NCBI GenBank assembly: GCA_035547915.1
Contig: DASZTS010000077.1
Coordinates: 1-55,903, forward strand
From: DASSFG01 sp035547915
GTDB lineage: Bacteria > Planctomycetota > Planctomycetia > Pirellulales > JAICIG01
DNA length: 55,903 nt
Direction of reading: 5' to 3'
Below the pieces are notes generated by a model. The model did no database searches. It saw only the letters and a program-made list of their open reading frames with translations, and was not told where the DNA came from. A program made the translations under genes and the position numbers. Numbering within the stretch: the stretch's first letter is position 1; each line of letters starts with the position of its first letter. Of this stretch, positions 33,234-42,800 are shown piece by piece.

Positions 33234-34346
33234 CTATGCCGCGAGTAAGACCCGCACCAGCCGCTCCGCCGCGCGGCCATCGCCATAGGGGCTGGCCCCG
33301 TTGGCCATGGCTTGGTGCGCCGAGGGATCCTGGAGCAGACGCAGTGCTTCGCGCACGATCCGTTCGCGCTCGGTCCCCACGAGTCGCACCACGCCGGCTT
33401 CGACCCCTTCGGGACGTTCCGTTGTTTCTCGCATGACCAACACCGGCACACGCAGGCTGGGAGCTTCTTCTTGAATGCCCCCCGAGTCGGTCAGGATGAG
33501 CGTGGCACGCTTCATCAGTTGCACGAGCGAAAGATAATCGAGCGGATCGAGAAGCGTCAGGTTCGAGCAGCCCTGGAGCAGTTCCTGCACAGGACGGCGC
33601 ACGTTGGGGTTCAGGTGCACCGGGTAGACGAAATGCACTCCCTCGCCGGCGAGCCTTTCGCTCAACTCGCGGATGGCAAGGCACAGATCGCGGAACGGCG
33701 CGCCGAAACTCTCGCGGCGATGGGCCGTGATCAAGACCAGCCGGCGATCGGTCGGCAGGCTCGCCAATGGCCCGCTGCGCCAGTCGTAATTGCGCGAGGA
33801 CACCTCCAGCAAGGCGTCGATCACGGTGTTTCCCGTGACGTGTACGTCTTCCGGCCGGCACCCTTCGGCCAGCAGCGCTTGCCGGGCCCGTTCCGTCGGC
33901 GCAAAGTAGGCGTCCGACACGACGTCGGCCAGCCGGCGATTGACCTCTTCGGGAAACGGACGGCGCTTATCGCCCGTGCGCAATCCCGCTTCGACGTGTC
34001 CGAAGTGAACGCCACGATAGAAGGCCACCACGGCGGCGACGAACACGGTCGTGGTATCACCCTGCGCGAGCACCCAATCGGGCCGGGTTTCGGCGACCAC
34101 GCGGTCCAGGCTCTCAAAAAGCCGCGCTGTCAACTGCGAAAGACTCTGATCGGGCTGCATCAGCCCCAGGTGGTAATGAGGTTGAATGCCGAACAGATCG
34201 AGCACCTGGTCCAGCATCTCGCGATGTTGCCCCGTCGAACAGATCACCGACCGCACCCGCGTGCTTTGCCGTTCCAGCTCGCGTACGACGGGGGCCATTT
34301 TGATGGCTTCGGGGCGCGTTCCAAAAACACTCAATGTCGTCAGCAT
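33234..34346 (-). CDS. wecB: UDP-N-acetylglucosamine 2-epimerase (non-hydrolysing)
   Basis: A 370-residue protein that interconverts UDP-GlcNAc and UDP-ManNAc in the cytoplasm, supplying ManNAc-type sugars for surface polysaccharide. Family motifs: VFGTRPEAIKMAPVVREL at the N terminus, HVEAGLRTGDKRRPFPEEVN with the catalytic acidic residues, VTGNTVIDALL, and LTDSGGIQEEAPSLRVPVL with the UDP-binding region, ending with RETTERPEGVEAG. Length is normal for the family. It is the upstream neighbour of the plus-strand polysaccharide genes but points towards them. Between it and the sulfotransferase are two copies of a short hairpin repeat. Confidence 0.93.
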   Translation of the reverse strand: MLTTLSVFGTRPEAIKMAPVVRELERQSTRVRSVICSTGQHREMLDQVLDLFGIQPHYHLGLMQPDQSLSQLTARLFESLDRVVAETRPDWVLAQGDTTTVFVAAVVAFYRGVHFGHVEAGLRTGDKRRPFPEEVNRRLADVVSDAYFAPTERARQALLAEGCRPEDVHVTGNTVIDALLEVSSRNYDWRSGPLASLPTDRRLVLITAHRRESFGAPFRDLCLAIRELSERLAGEGVHFVYPVHLNPNVRRPVQELLQGCSNLTLLDPLDYLSLVQLMKRATLILTDSGGIQEEAPSLRVPVLVMRETTERPEGVEAGVVRLVGTERERIVREALRLLQDPSAHQAMANGASPYGDGRAAERLVRVLLAA

Positions 34347-34410
34347 GTGCGTGATTCCCGGTGGGCAAGTAGTAACTTCGCCAATCGCGCGCAGTTATTC
34401 AGAGACTGGC

Positions 34411-34471
34411 AAGCGACCGGACCGAGGCAACTCGCTTTTCCCGAATTGCCAGGAAGGTCTCTTGTCAGCTT
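34411..34471 (+). repeat. Short hairpin repeat (CTTGTCAGCT family), copy 1
   Basis: The core at 34436-34470 runs from TTTTCCCGAATTGCC to TCTTGTCAGCT. GCAACTCG upstream pairs with CGAATTGC (one mismatch) to form a hairpin just before the conserved tail. It matches copy 2 at 34491-34551 and an inverted copy at 50838-50870. Confidence 0.7.
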
Positions 34472-34490
34472 CTTGTCAAAGGCATCAAAC

Positions 34491-34551
34491 AAATACCGAC
34501 CGGCGCAGCTCGGTATTCCCGAGTTGCTAGGGGCGGTTTCTTGTCAGCTCG
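34491..34551 (+). repeat. Short hairpin repeat (CTTGTCAGCT family), copy 2
   Basis: An 80-bp-spaced relative of copy 1 with core 34514-34549. The stem is GCAGCTCG with CGAGTTGC, so both arms differ from copy 1 while pairing is largely kept. It sits 12 bp before the end of the sulfotransferase gene. Confidence 0.7.
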
Positions 34552-34562
34552 CTGTAGGTGGG

Positions 34563-35708
34563 TCAGGCCACGAGTCGCAACCGGCGGTCGTCGGTCGCGG
34601 CATCGGGATGCAAGCGGGTGAGTAGGTCTTCGATGTAGTGCAGCTTCATGGTGAAGTACTGCCATTCGGTCGCGCTACCGCAATAGACCAATTCGTCTCG
34701 CGAAAAGCAGTCGCGTAGGTCGCGGTAAAGATCGGTGCATTCCTGGCATAGCTTAGCGTAGGGCCGCAGGGCTTCGGGAATCTGGTCGGCGCTGACGGCC
34801 GATTGCACGTACCGCTGGCCGAAAGTGCCCGGAAGGAACGGGATCGACATCTCCAGCCAGGTGCCCAGCCGCTCGATCGTTGACGACCCCAGATTGTCGA
34901 AAAACACCGCGCGCGAGTTGGGAAACACGTGGTAGGCGTCGAGAGACAGAGCGAGGGTGCGCAACCAGGCCTCGAACAACATCGGCATCGGCCGCTCGGG
35001 AAACATCTTGTGCATCGACCAGATCGACTCGACCGGCGTGCGCATGATGTAGATGTAGTGGGACCGGAAGAAGTACCGGGCATGAAAGTCGAGATACTGT
35101 CGTTGCCAGGCGACCGGATAGTCATGTGGGCCGATGGCGCTCTTCTCTCCCACATAACGATAATCGCGCCCCAGCCGTGAAAAGGTGGCCAACGGTCCCG
35201 AGTCGGGCGAATGCGGGGGTGCCAGATATGTGCCCTTCATGCACCGGTTGCGCATCGCGGTGTGTTTGTTGTTGAAATACGTGCTGAAATCGCCGATCCC
35301 CTGGCACAGAAAAGACTCGGGCTCTTCCAAGACCAGGATTTCCGGCGCGCGATTTAGGCTTCGTGTGAGAATCGTGGTGCCCGAGCGGGCGGCGCCCAGG
35401 ATGAAAAGCCCTTGTTCTTCGAGGGCACGAAGCGATTCCGCACCGAGGCCGGTAGCCGCGTCCTGGGCTGGGGGAAAGATTTGTTGTGCTGCCTGGCCGC
35501 CGCCGGACGGCGGTTCGACGAACAACCAACTCCGCCCGATGGCTTGCAGGGAGTCGGCGATGATGCGTTGCAGTTCGATCGAGGCAGCCTGCCCGGTACG
35601 CACCTCTTCTCTGATTTGTGCCAATTGCCCAGCTAGGTGCTCTAAACCCAAAAGCTGTTGTGTCTTAGTCCGAAGCCACCTTTTCAGGCGCTGATGGGGA
35701 GTTGTCAT
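34563..35708 (-). CDS. Sulfotransferase family protein
   Basis: A 381-residue protein. A short helical N-terminal region with coiled-coil character (LLGLEHLAGQLAQIREEV) is followed by the sulfotransferase fold. The 5'-phosphosulfate-binding loop is FILGAARSGTTILTRSLN at about residues 103-120, and the 3'-phosphate region is likely YIYIMRTPVESIWSMHKM (R-x-P-x-x-x-x-x-S). Such enzymes move sulfate from PAPS to hydroxyl or amine groups of glycans or other acceptors. Placement beside epimerase, glycosyltransferases and FkbM suggests sulfation of a surface polysaccharide. MTTPHQ at 35708 is chosen as start; the frame is open to 35801. Confidence 0.85.
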   Translation of the reverse strand: MTTPHQRLKRWLRTKTQQLLGLEHLAGQLAQIREEVRTGQAASIELQRIIADSLQAIGRSWLFVEPPSGGGQAAQQIFPPAQDAATGLGAESLRALEEQGLFILGAARSGTTILTRSLNRAPEILVLEEPESFLCQGIGDFSTYFNNKHTAMRNRCMKGTYLAPPHSPDSGPLATFSRLGRDYRYVGEKSAIGPHDYPVAWQRQYLDFHARYFFRSHYIYIMRTPVESIWSMHKMFPERPMPMLFEAWLRTLALSLDAYHVFPNSRAVFFDNLGSSTIERLGTWLEMSIPFLPGTFGQRYVQSAVSADQIPEALRPYAKLCQECTDLYRDLRDCFSRDELVYCGSATEWQYFTMKLHYIEDLLTRLHPDAATDDRRLRLVA

Positions 35709-36128
35709 TGGATCTCTCTTGGCATCCGTTTCCGTGTCGCAAAAGCGCGCGGCAACTGGCGTCGATTGACAAGAGGGCTTCCCGGCATCCCTGCGGTACA
35801 TTCGATGTCATCGTTGCTCGACCGAATAGTCCCTAATATCGGCAATTCTTTACCATTCGGCCAGAAAAGTACGAATCCGACAGGGACAAAACAAGATCAA
35901 AAAAACTTGGCCTGTGACGAGTGCCAAAAGGTGTTGGAGACAAAAGACTTGGAGCTGACGGGCGCGGGCCGTGATGACATCGTAATTTGCTTGCCAGGCT
36001 TGTTCACCGTGAGGAAAATGAGTTGATAGAATCCCATGCGAGTGCTAGCTGGGCCCAAAAGGTTACGGGCAGCCTGAAGGCCGTTCTCGGATGGGCTCTT
36101 CTCTTAGGCGGGACGAGACGGACCCCCA
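35709..36128. other. Intergenic region upstream of the sigma factor/kinase pair
   Basis: A 420-bp gap with visibly lower GC than its surroundings, including an A7 run at 35899-35905. A 122-codon plus-strand frame (35658-36026) has no recognisable features and I do not accept it. GTGCTAGC at 36042-36049 matches eight bases of the palindrome in the dnaA promoter. No convincing -35/-10 pair was found. Confidence 0.4.
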
Positions 36129-36710
36129 ATGACCATGACGCCGCTGAGTCTGCTGGAACGCCTGCGCTCGAATCGCGACGACGATTCTTGGCGTAAGTTC
36201 ATCTCGCTCTACGGGTCTTGGCTCGACCGCGTGCTCCGGCAGGCCGGTGTCGCCGGCACCGACGTCGATGACGTGCGTCAGGAGGTGCTGGCCGTGCTGT
36301 TCCAGGAACTGCCGCAGTTCGAGCACAATGGCAATCCGGGCGCTTTCCGGTGTTGGATGCGGAATATTGTCATCAACCGGGTGCGGCGCTATTGGCGTTC
36401 GCGCCAGGCCGCCGATCGGCGACAGGTCGAGTCGGTCCCCTGGCAGGCACTCGACGACCCGGCGGTCGCGCTAGAAGAGTATTGGGACCGCGAGCACGAT
36501 CGCCACATGATGGAAGAGCTACTAAAGCTAGTGGAGGCCTCGTTTTCGCGCTCGACATGGCTGGCTTTTCGCCGTCAGGCGGTCGACGGCCTGCGGGCCG
36601 CGGCCGTCGCGTCGGAACTGGGGATCTCGGTCAATGCCGCCCTGCTGGCCAAATCTCGTGTGCTGGCTCGGCTGCGCAACGAGGGGCGGCTGATGTTGGA
36701 GAACGTTTGA
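36129..36710 (+). CDS. ECF-type sigma factor linked to a Ser/Thr kinase
   Basis: A 193-residue sigma-70-family factor. Region 2 is at about 10-90 (SWRKFISLYGSWLDRVLR, DVDDVRQEVLAVLFQELP, FRCWMRNIVINRVRRYWR). Region 4 is at about 120-185, with a less canonical helix-turn-helix (WLAFRRQAVDGLRAAAVA, then SVNAALLAKSRVLARLR). In planctomycetes a class of ECF sigma factors is known to be encoded next to Ser/Thr kinases; this pair fits that pattern, with 137 bp between the genes. An alternative start at ATG 36135 would remove only two residues. Confidence 0.88.
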   Translation: MTMTPLSLLERLRSNRDDDSWRKFISLYGSWLDRVLRQAGVAGTDVDDVRQEVLAVLFQELPQFEHNGNPGAFRCWMRNIVINRVRRYWRSRQAADRRQVESVPWQALDDPAVALEEYWDREHDRHMMEELLKLVEASFSRSTWLAFRRQAVDGLRAAAVASELGISVNAALLAKSRVLARLRNEGRLMLENV

Positions 36711-36847
36711 CCGCGTATGCTGAGTTAGGAAACTGTCCGATGACCGGCCGAGCGACTCAGGCCGGGAAGCGGACGTTGGCAATCAATAATTCCGTGATGC
36801 CGATTACCCGGCGCAATTGCCGGCTTTAGCAGCGACCCTAAAAAGGC

Positions 36848-39496
36848 ATGGCCGATTTTCCCCAGGGCTGCCCGGGCGACCATTCGGTGGCCGCGGCGCA
36901 TCCCGACACAGCAACGCTCGCCGCGTTCGCGTCCGGACGTCTTCCGGAGGGCGAACTCGAGCGGATCGCCGGACATTTGTCCGACTGTGCTTCGTGTCGC
37001 GACTACGTCGAGCAGGTGCCCGGCGATGCCCTCGGCGCGTTGCTGCGGGGCACCGCGAGCGGCAAGCCGTCGCGATTGCGGCTGCAATCGGGCTACGAAA
37101 TCATCGAGGTGGTGGGGCGGGGAGGCATGGGCGTCGTCTACCGCGCGCGGCAGCTCGACCTCGACCGCACGGTCGCCTTCAAGCAGATCGAAGGGGACGT
37201 CAGTTCAGAAGACCTGGCCCGTTTCCGCGCCGAGGCCAGCGCGATGGCGCGTCTGCAACATCCCAACATCGTGCAGGTCTATGATGTCGGAGAGCAGGAC
37301 GAGCAGCCCTACATTGCGTGCGAGTTCCTGCCGGCAGGCGGGCTCGACCGGTACCTGAGCGGCCAACCCCTCCCCGTGAAGGCGGCCTGCCGGCTGGTCG
37401 CCACCCTGGCGCGGGCCGTGCATGCCGCCCACGAGCAGTCGGTGGTACATCGCGATCTGAAGCCGTCGAACGTGCTCCTCGTCGTGCCGGCAGAACCGGG
37501 GCTCGGTCCCGAAGACGAGCGCTTCTGGCAACTCATCACGCCCAAGATCGCGGACTTCGGCCTGGCGAAGTTTTTGGACCGAGACCGTGATCGTGACAAC
37601 GGTTATACACGGACAGGCGCGCTGCTGGGCACGCCTGCGTATATGGCGCCCGAACAAACGGGTGGCCCGGCCGACGCCGTCGGCCCGCGCACGGACGTGT
37701 ATGCCTTGGGCGTGATCCTCTACGAAACGCTCACCGGGCGACGGCCCTTCCAGGGATCGACCGTGGTCGAAACGCTCGATCTGGTGCGAACCGCCGAGGC
37801 CGTCCCGCTGCGCCGCATCCGTCAAAACGTGCCGCGCGACGTGCAGACGATCTGCCTCAAATGCCTGGAAAAGGAGCCCGTGCGGCGCTACGCCACGGCC
37901 GCGGAATTGGCCGACGATCTCGATCGGTGGCTGGCCGGCGAGCCGATTCGCGGGCGGCCGGTGCCGCCGGTCGAACGGTGCGGCAAGTGGTTGCGCCGGC
38001 GCCCCGCGTGGGCAGCCTTGATCGTCTTGGCCATCCTGACCGTCGCCTCGGCCGCGGCGGGCACCTTCTGGCATATTCGCCGGCTGCGAGCCGAAGTCGC
38101 ACGGGCCAACAAGAGCGAAGCCGACGCCATGCTCAACTTTCGCGATGGCTACGAGACGCTCGACCAGATCATCCGAGAGATGGCCAACACCTCGGCGCGC
38201 TCGCCCGCCTGGCGCGAACTGAACGACCGCATTTTGGCCAAGTCGCTCGAGTACTGTTACGGCGCGCTGAAGGGCGCCGATGAAGCGAACCCCGACGTGC
38301 AACTCGCCAAGGGAATGCTCTTGTCGTACGCCGGTAGTGTTCATGTCATCCAGGCGCATAACGATCAGGCTCTCGACGATTTGCGGCGCTCCCGCGAGCG
38401 ACTTGAGCCCCTGTATGACCGTCAGCCCGACAACCTCGAAGTCCGCTACCACCTGGCGAGTTGTTATCTCTGGCTGGGCCTGGCCACGTACGGGACGGGC
38501 AACGTCGCCGAAGCCGAACAGCTCTACCGTCGGGCGATCGAGTTGGAAACGGAACTCCTTGCGTCCGGCGCCAAGTTCGCACGGCTCAAATACCGGCTCG
38601 CTAAATCGCACGACGCGCTGGCCCGGCTGTTACAGCACGAGAACCGGAACCAGTTGGCCGTGGAAGAATACGAGGTCGTGCTCGCCCTGCGCCGCGAAAT
38701 CGCCAAGGATGAGCCGCGCGACGACGAGAACCGCGCCAAGTTCGGCGAAGCCGCGAATGAGCTGGTCTGGCTGAATTTACGGGATTCCAAACGCGAGCGG
38801 GCCGTCGAGTGTATGCGGGAAGCCGTCGAAGTGCTGGTCGGTGGTGAGGGTGCCACTCAATCGATGTGGGTCAAAGCCACGCTGGCGCAAGTGTACCAGC
38901 GCTGGGCGCTCGTCGAGTTCGAGCAGGCGCACCCCGACGAGGCGGTCGCGCATTGCGATCGGGCGATCACCAAACTGCGCGAGATCCAATCGCAAGATCC
39001 GCAAGAGACGGCGCTCACCAACCTCGTGCCTACCTTGCGGATGAAAGCGTGGTGCCTGAGCCGCGGCGGACGTCCGGGCGAAGCCTTCGCTGCCTGGAAG
39101 GAGACGATCGACTCCGCGCAAGGCGCCGACCGCGATTTTTACCGCTCAGAACGGGCCCTGGAACGGGCGCTCGTCGGCGACCACGTGGCAGCGACCGACG
39201 AAGCCGCCGAAGTCTCGCTCATCGCCGAGCTGCCGGCGCATCTGCGCGTGCACCTGGCCCGCGTCTACTCCAGGTCGCTGGAGGCACTCGACCAGAATCG
39301 ATCAAAACTCGCGCCGGCCGATTTGGAGCGGCTCAAACACGACTACACGGCCAGAGGGGTATCGTGCCTCCAGCGCGTCACGCCCGACTGGTTGCTCGTG
39401 CCGGCCAATCTGGCCGAACTCGATGCCGACCCACAGTTGGCGGCGCTCCGCACCACCGACGAATACGCCGCCTGGCGCCAGTCGTTCGGCAGTTGA
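36848..39496 (+). CDS. Transmembrane Ser/Thr protein kinase with N-terminal zinc motif and C-terminal repeats
   Basis: An 882-residue protein. Residues H43-x3-C47-x2-C50 (HLSDCASC) form the HxxxCxxC signature of zinc anti-sigma domains, preceded by the helix TATLAAFASGRLPEGELERI. The kinase domain covers about 83-360: Gly loop GRGGMGVVYRA, catalytic Lys 112 (VAFKQIEG), HRDLKPSN from about 201, a 20-25 residue insertion, ADFGLAKF near 236, APEQTGG near 267. All catalytic residues are present. One membrane span is at about 388-410 (AALIVLAILTVASAAAGTFW). The extracytoplasmic rest is TPR-like, with a repeated pattern of paired helices. The domain order suggests it senses outside signals and controls the neighbouring sigma factor (inference). 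Confidence 0.9.
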   Translation: MADFPQGCPGDHSVAAAHPDTATLAAFASGRLPEGELERIAGHLSDCASCRDYVEQVPGDALGALLRGTASGKPSRLRLQSGYEIIEVVGRGGMGVVYRARQLDLDRTVAFKQIEGDVSSEDLARFRAEASAMARLQHPNIVQVYDVGEQDEQPYIACEFLPAGGLDRYLSGQPLPVKAACRLVATLARAVHAAHEQSVVHRDLKPSNVLLVVPAEPGLGPEDERFWQLITPKIADFGLAKFLDRDRDRDNGYTRTGALLGTPAYMAPEQTGGPADAVGPRTDVYALGVILYETLTGRRPFQGSTVVETLDLVRTAEAVPLRRIRQNVPRDVQTICLKCLEKEPVRRYATAAELADDLDRWLAGEPIRGRPVPPVERCGKWLRRRPAWAALIVLAILTVASAAAGTFWHIRRLRAEVARANKSEADAMLNFRDGYETLDQIIREMANTSARSPAWRELNDRILAKSLEYCYGALKGADEANPDVQLAKGMLLSYAGSVHVIQAHNDQALDDLRRSRERLEPLYDRQPDNLEVRYHLASCYLWLGLATYGTGNVAEAEQLYRRAIELETELLASGAKFARLKYRLAKSHDALARLLQHENRNQLAVEEYEVVLALRREIAKDEPRDDENRAKFGEAANELVWLNLRDSKRERAVECMREAVEVLVGGEGATQSMWVKATLAQVYQRWALVEFEQAHPDEAVAHCDRAITKLREIQSQDPQETALTNLVPTLRMKAWCLSRGGRPGEAFAAWKETIDSAQGADRDFYRSERALERALVGDHVAATDEAAEVSLIAELPAHLRVHLARVYSRSLEALDQNRSKLAPADLERLKHDYTARGVSCLQRVTPDWLLVPANLAELDADPQLAALRTTDEYAAWRQSFGS

Positions 39497-39802
39497 TCGC
39501 TTGGGCAGCCAGCAGGGCCGATTATCGACCGAGCACCGGACGTTCCAGCGGCCTACGGCGCAACCGGTTGAGGCATAAGGCGTTGTGTCGCTCGCTCGGC
39601 CGCCAATGTGAATCGGTCGCTCGACGGTAGCCGCTCAACGACTCTCCCTCTCGGTCGCCGTCTCTCGCGGCTGCGGCACCGCGCTCGCGAATTTTTTCTC
39701 ACGGCTGACAGGACCAAGCCGCGGGCGTGCTTTCTCTAGGGATGAAATCCGCCAGAGCCGCAACACGCAGGAGTCCTGGCGGCCAACAAGGAGACCGGAT
39801 CA
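39497..39802. other. Leader of the giant surface-protein gene
   Basis: A 306-bp gap. A T6 tract lies at 39692-39697. CCGCCAG (39749-39755) and CTGGCGG (39776-39782) form a hairpin just upstream of the AAGGAG ribosome site (39788-39793), nine bases before ATG 39803. No clear promoter hexamers are visible. Confidence 0.5.
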
Positions 39803-42800
39803 ATGAGCCGCCGCCGTAGGCCAAACCACAACACAACACGCCTTTCTATCTGGCCCCGGCGAAACGGCTGGCTGTCTCGTCGATTTCGGCAAAGCGTGTC
39901 ACTCGGGCTCGGATTCCGCTCGGTCGCGATGCAACCCCTCGAAAGCCGGTTGATGCTCGATGCCGGTGCGGCAAATCTGCCGCCGACCATCGTTGTGGGC
40001 CGCACGCTATCAGCCTATGACGTGCCGGACGTACAAAACCACCAGGAAACGATCACGCTGACCGTCTACAACCAGGCCGCCGATCCGATCAGCGGCGTCC
40101 TGTTGACCGATACGCTGATGTCGGGCGTGACGTTCGCCGGCGCCTCGCAATTGCCCGACCAGGACGGCCAACACCTGGCCTGGAGCCTGGGCACGATCCA
40201 GCCGTACGACAACGCCAGCGTGACGCTCACGGTTTCGCTCGCCGATCCGATCCCGACGCAGCTCGACACGGGCGCTAGCGTCTATGGCACGCTCGACGCG
40301 GGCATGGTCACTTGGACCACGGCCCCGGCCACGCTGCGCACGACGGCCATCGCGGCCGACCTGTTGGCGAGCACGCCTGACGCCAACACCACCGATCCCT
40401 ACATTCAGGAGGAAGCGGCGCAGCTCAACTACGATCCGACTCAGATTTACAACTTCCTGCAAACGCAGATCGGCTACAACTCCTACTCAGGCAGTCTGCG
40501 TGGTGCGCGCGGAGCGCTCTGGTCGGACGCCGCGAATTCGCTGGATGACGCCAGCCTGGGCATCGCGCTCCTGCGCGCCAGTGGCATCCCGGCTCAGTAT
40601 GAGGAGGGGACGCTTTCGCAGAGCCAGGCGCAGCAGCTCATCCTTTCGATGTTCCCGGCCAGCTACCAAACGGTCGGTTACGTCCCCGCCGGTACGCAAA
40701 CCTCCGATCCTGCCAACGACCCACAGCTTCTCTCGGAAACCGAAGATCACTTCTGGTTCCAGTTCGACGCCGGCGCGGGCATGACCAATGCCGATCCCGA
40801 ATTCGCCGGCCAATCGGTCGGCCAAGCCGCGACCGCTTCGACGAAGAATTTTACCGAGGTACCGGACAGTCTGCGGGCGAAAACCGAGATCCAACTTACG
40901 GCCGAAACCTACAGCCAAGCTGCCGCGGCGTTCGCGCCCGGGACCGGTAGCGCGCTGACGGATACGGTTGTGCTCGACCAGACCTTCAATGACGTGGATC
41001 TCGTGGGCCACCCGTTGACGGTCGGAAACTTTGTCACGTCGCAAACAACGAGCGGCGCAACGGTAAGCGCGACGACCCGCACGTATTCTCCGTATGTGCT
41101 TCTCGACGGCGGGGGGAATGGCCAGGGCGTTATCTATAACGGCACCGACTATCAGGAGGTAATAACCAACTTTGCGCTTTCGAATCAGGTATTAACGGGG
41201 CTATTTCTACAAATAAACCTGACTGGCCCGGGCGAGGCGACCCAGACCCTCGACAAAACGCTCTACGACGCGATTGGAATCGCGCAGCGTGACAGCGGAG
41301 CCCCGGTATCGGTGAACGCACAAAGCAGCGCGCCGCTGAACGATCTCGACGTTTTCACGTTCGGCGTTTTCACGTCGCCGGTGCCGCAGTCGGAACTCGC
41401 TACGACCGCGGCGAGCATAACTTCCCTGAATCAACAGCTCCAGGCGGCCCTCCCAGGCACATCGGCGTCGGATGAAACCACGCAAACCGCCGCATTAGAC
41501 CAGGTGGATTCGCTCGACAGGCAGATTGCTATCCTTAGTACAGCCGAATTGGCCGAGGATGTGGCATTCACTTCGGACCAGATACGCGCAAACCTCACCG
41601 CGGGCACGGGGGTCGCAGTCTACTCTGACTCTCCGCGGGTGATCGCCGCCTCGCAGCTTTTCAACGCCGGATCCGGTTCACCGCCCGGATCATCCTTTGA
41701 AATCGACGTGCTTAGAAACACGTATCGCATTGTCGCGCCACCGTCCCAGGCGGCCGACACGTCGACCATCCTTGGCGTTGCGATCGGCATCGACGACAAG
41801 GTAGCGGAGGATATTGTCGGGTCCGAAATGGAATCCGAGCTAGGCGGCGTCGACCAAATCACGTCCATGTCGTCGTTGAGTATTTTCAGCGCCGCGGTTC
41901 AGCAGGGCATTCCCTTGGTGACGATTGATCAGGCGAATCTCTCGACGCTGTCTACCCTGAACATCTCCGCCGAGGCCAAGGCGCAAATCACGCAAGACGT
42001 CCAAAAGGGAGAGACTGCGATCGTTCCCAGCACGATGGTTACCGTCGGTGCGGGCAAAACGATTGCGTGGATCGAGCTAAACACAGCGTCCGGCGACGCC
42101 ACCATTGTTTCCGAGGACGGAAGCCACGGAATAGTAGGTGATGCCTTATTGAGGGCGTGGAACGCCATTAGCGCAGGGACGCTGAGGGTAACCGCGGGAG
42201 TGAACCAGGCCGCGGCGGTCGGTCTTGTTGTCGCGAGGTTCCAGGCGGCGATAATCACACTGAACACGGGAGTGGCCTTCTGCTACTCTTTCTCAAGAGC
42301 CGTTCTGATTGTCCAGAAGGCCATTTTGGCGGCCGAAGCGGAAGGTGTCGATCCCGTCTTTGTAAACAAGGTATACATGGCCTTCAATGCTCTTGCAAAC
42401 AAAGCATTGCACGATCCGCCCGTCGGGGAGGTATTGTTCTCGCCACTTCTCGGAGGTGCTTCCAACGATGCCGAAGCCGCCGTTGACGCAACCAGCCAGG
42501 TAGCCGCCGGAGAGGTACAAGGCCCGCTCAAGGTCGCGAGTGCGGTTGCGAGTGGGTCGGTGACGGCTTCGTGGACGAGTGTGACACCCAGCAGCTTTAT
42601 CGCTTCCTCGCTCGATGCGAATACCGCGACCGTCCTAAACCAGGGTGGAACGTCGGTCGGGACCGGCAAAGTTGTCCTTTCGGGCCAAGCAAACACGGCA
42701 CTATCGATTTCCGGAAACACGCAGTACAGCGTCAGCGGCGCCGGCAACCTTTCGTTCTACGCCCCGGCCGAAAGCAATCTCGGCGTCAGCGCGAACTGGA

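Noticed and set aside
35658..36026. A plus-strand 122-codon frame upstream of the sigma factor
   Set aside because: It overlaps the start of the sulfotransferase gene, has no recognisable domain and has unusual composition. It is probably non-coding.
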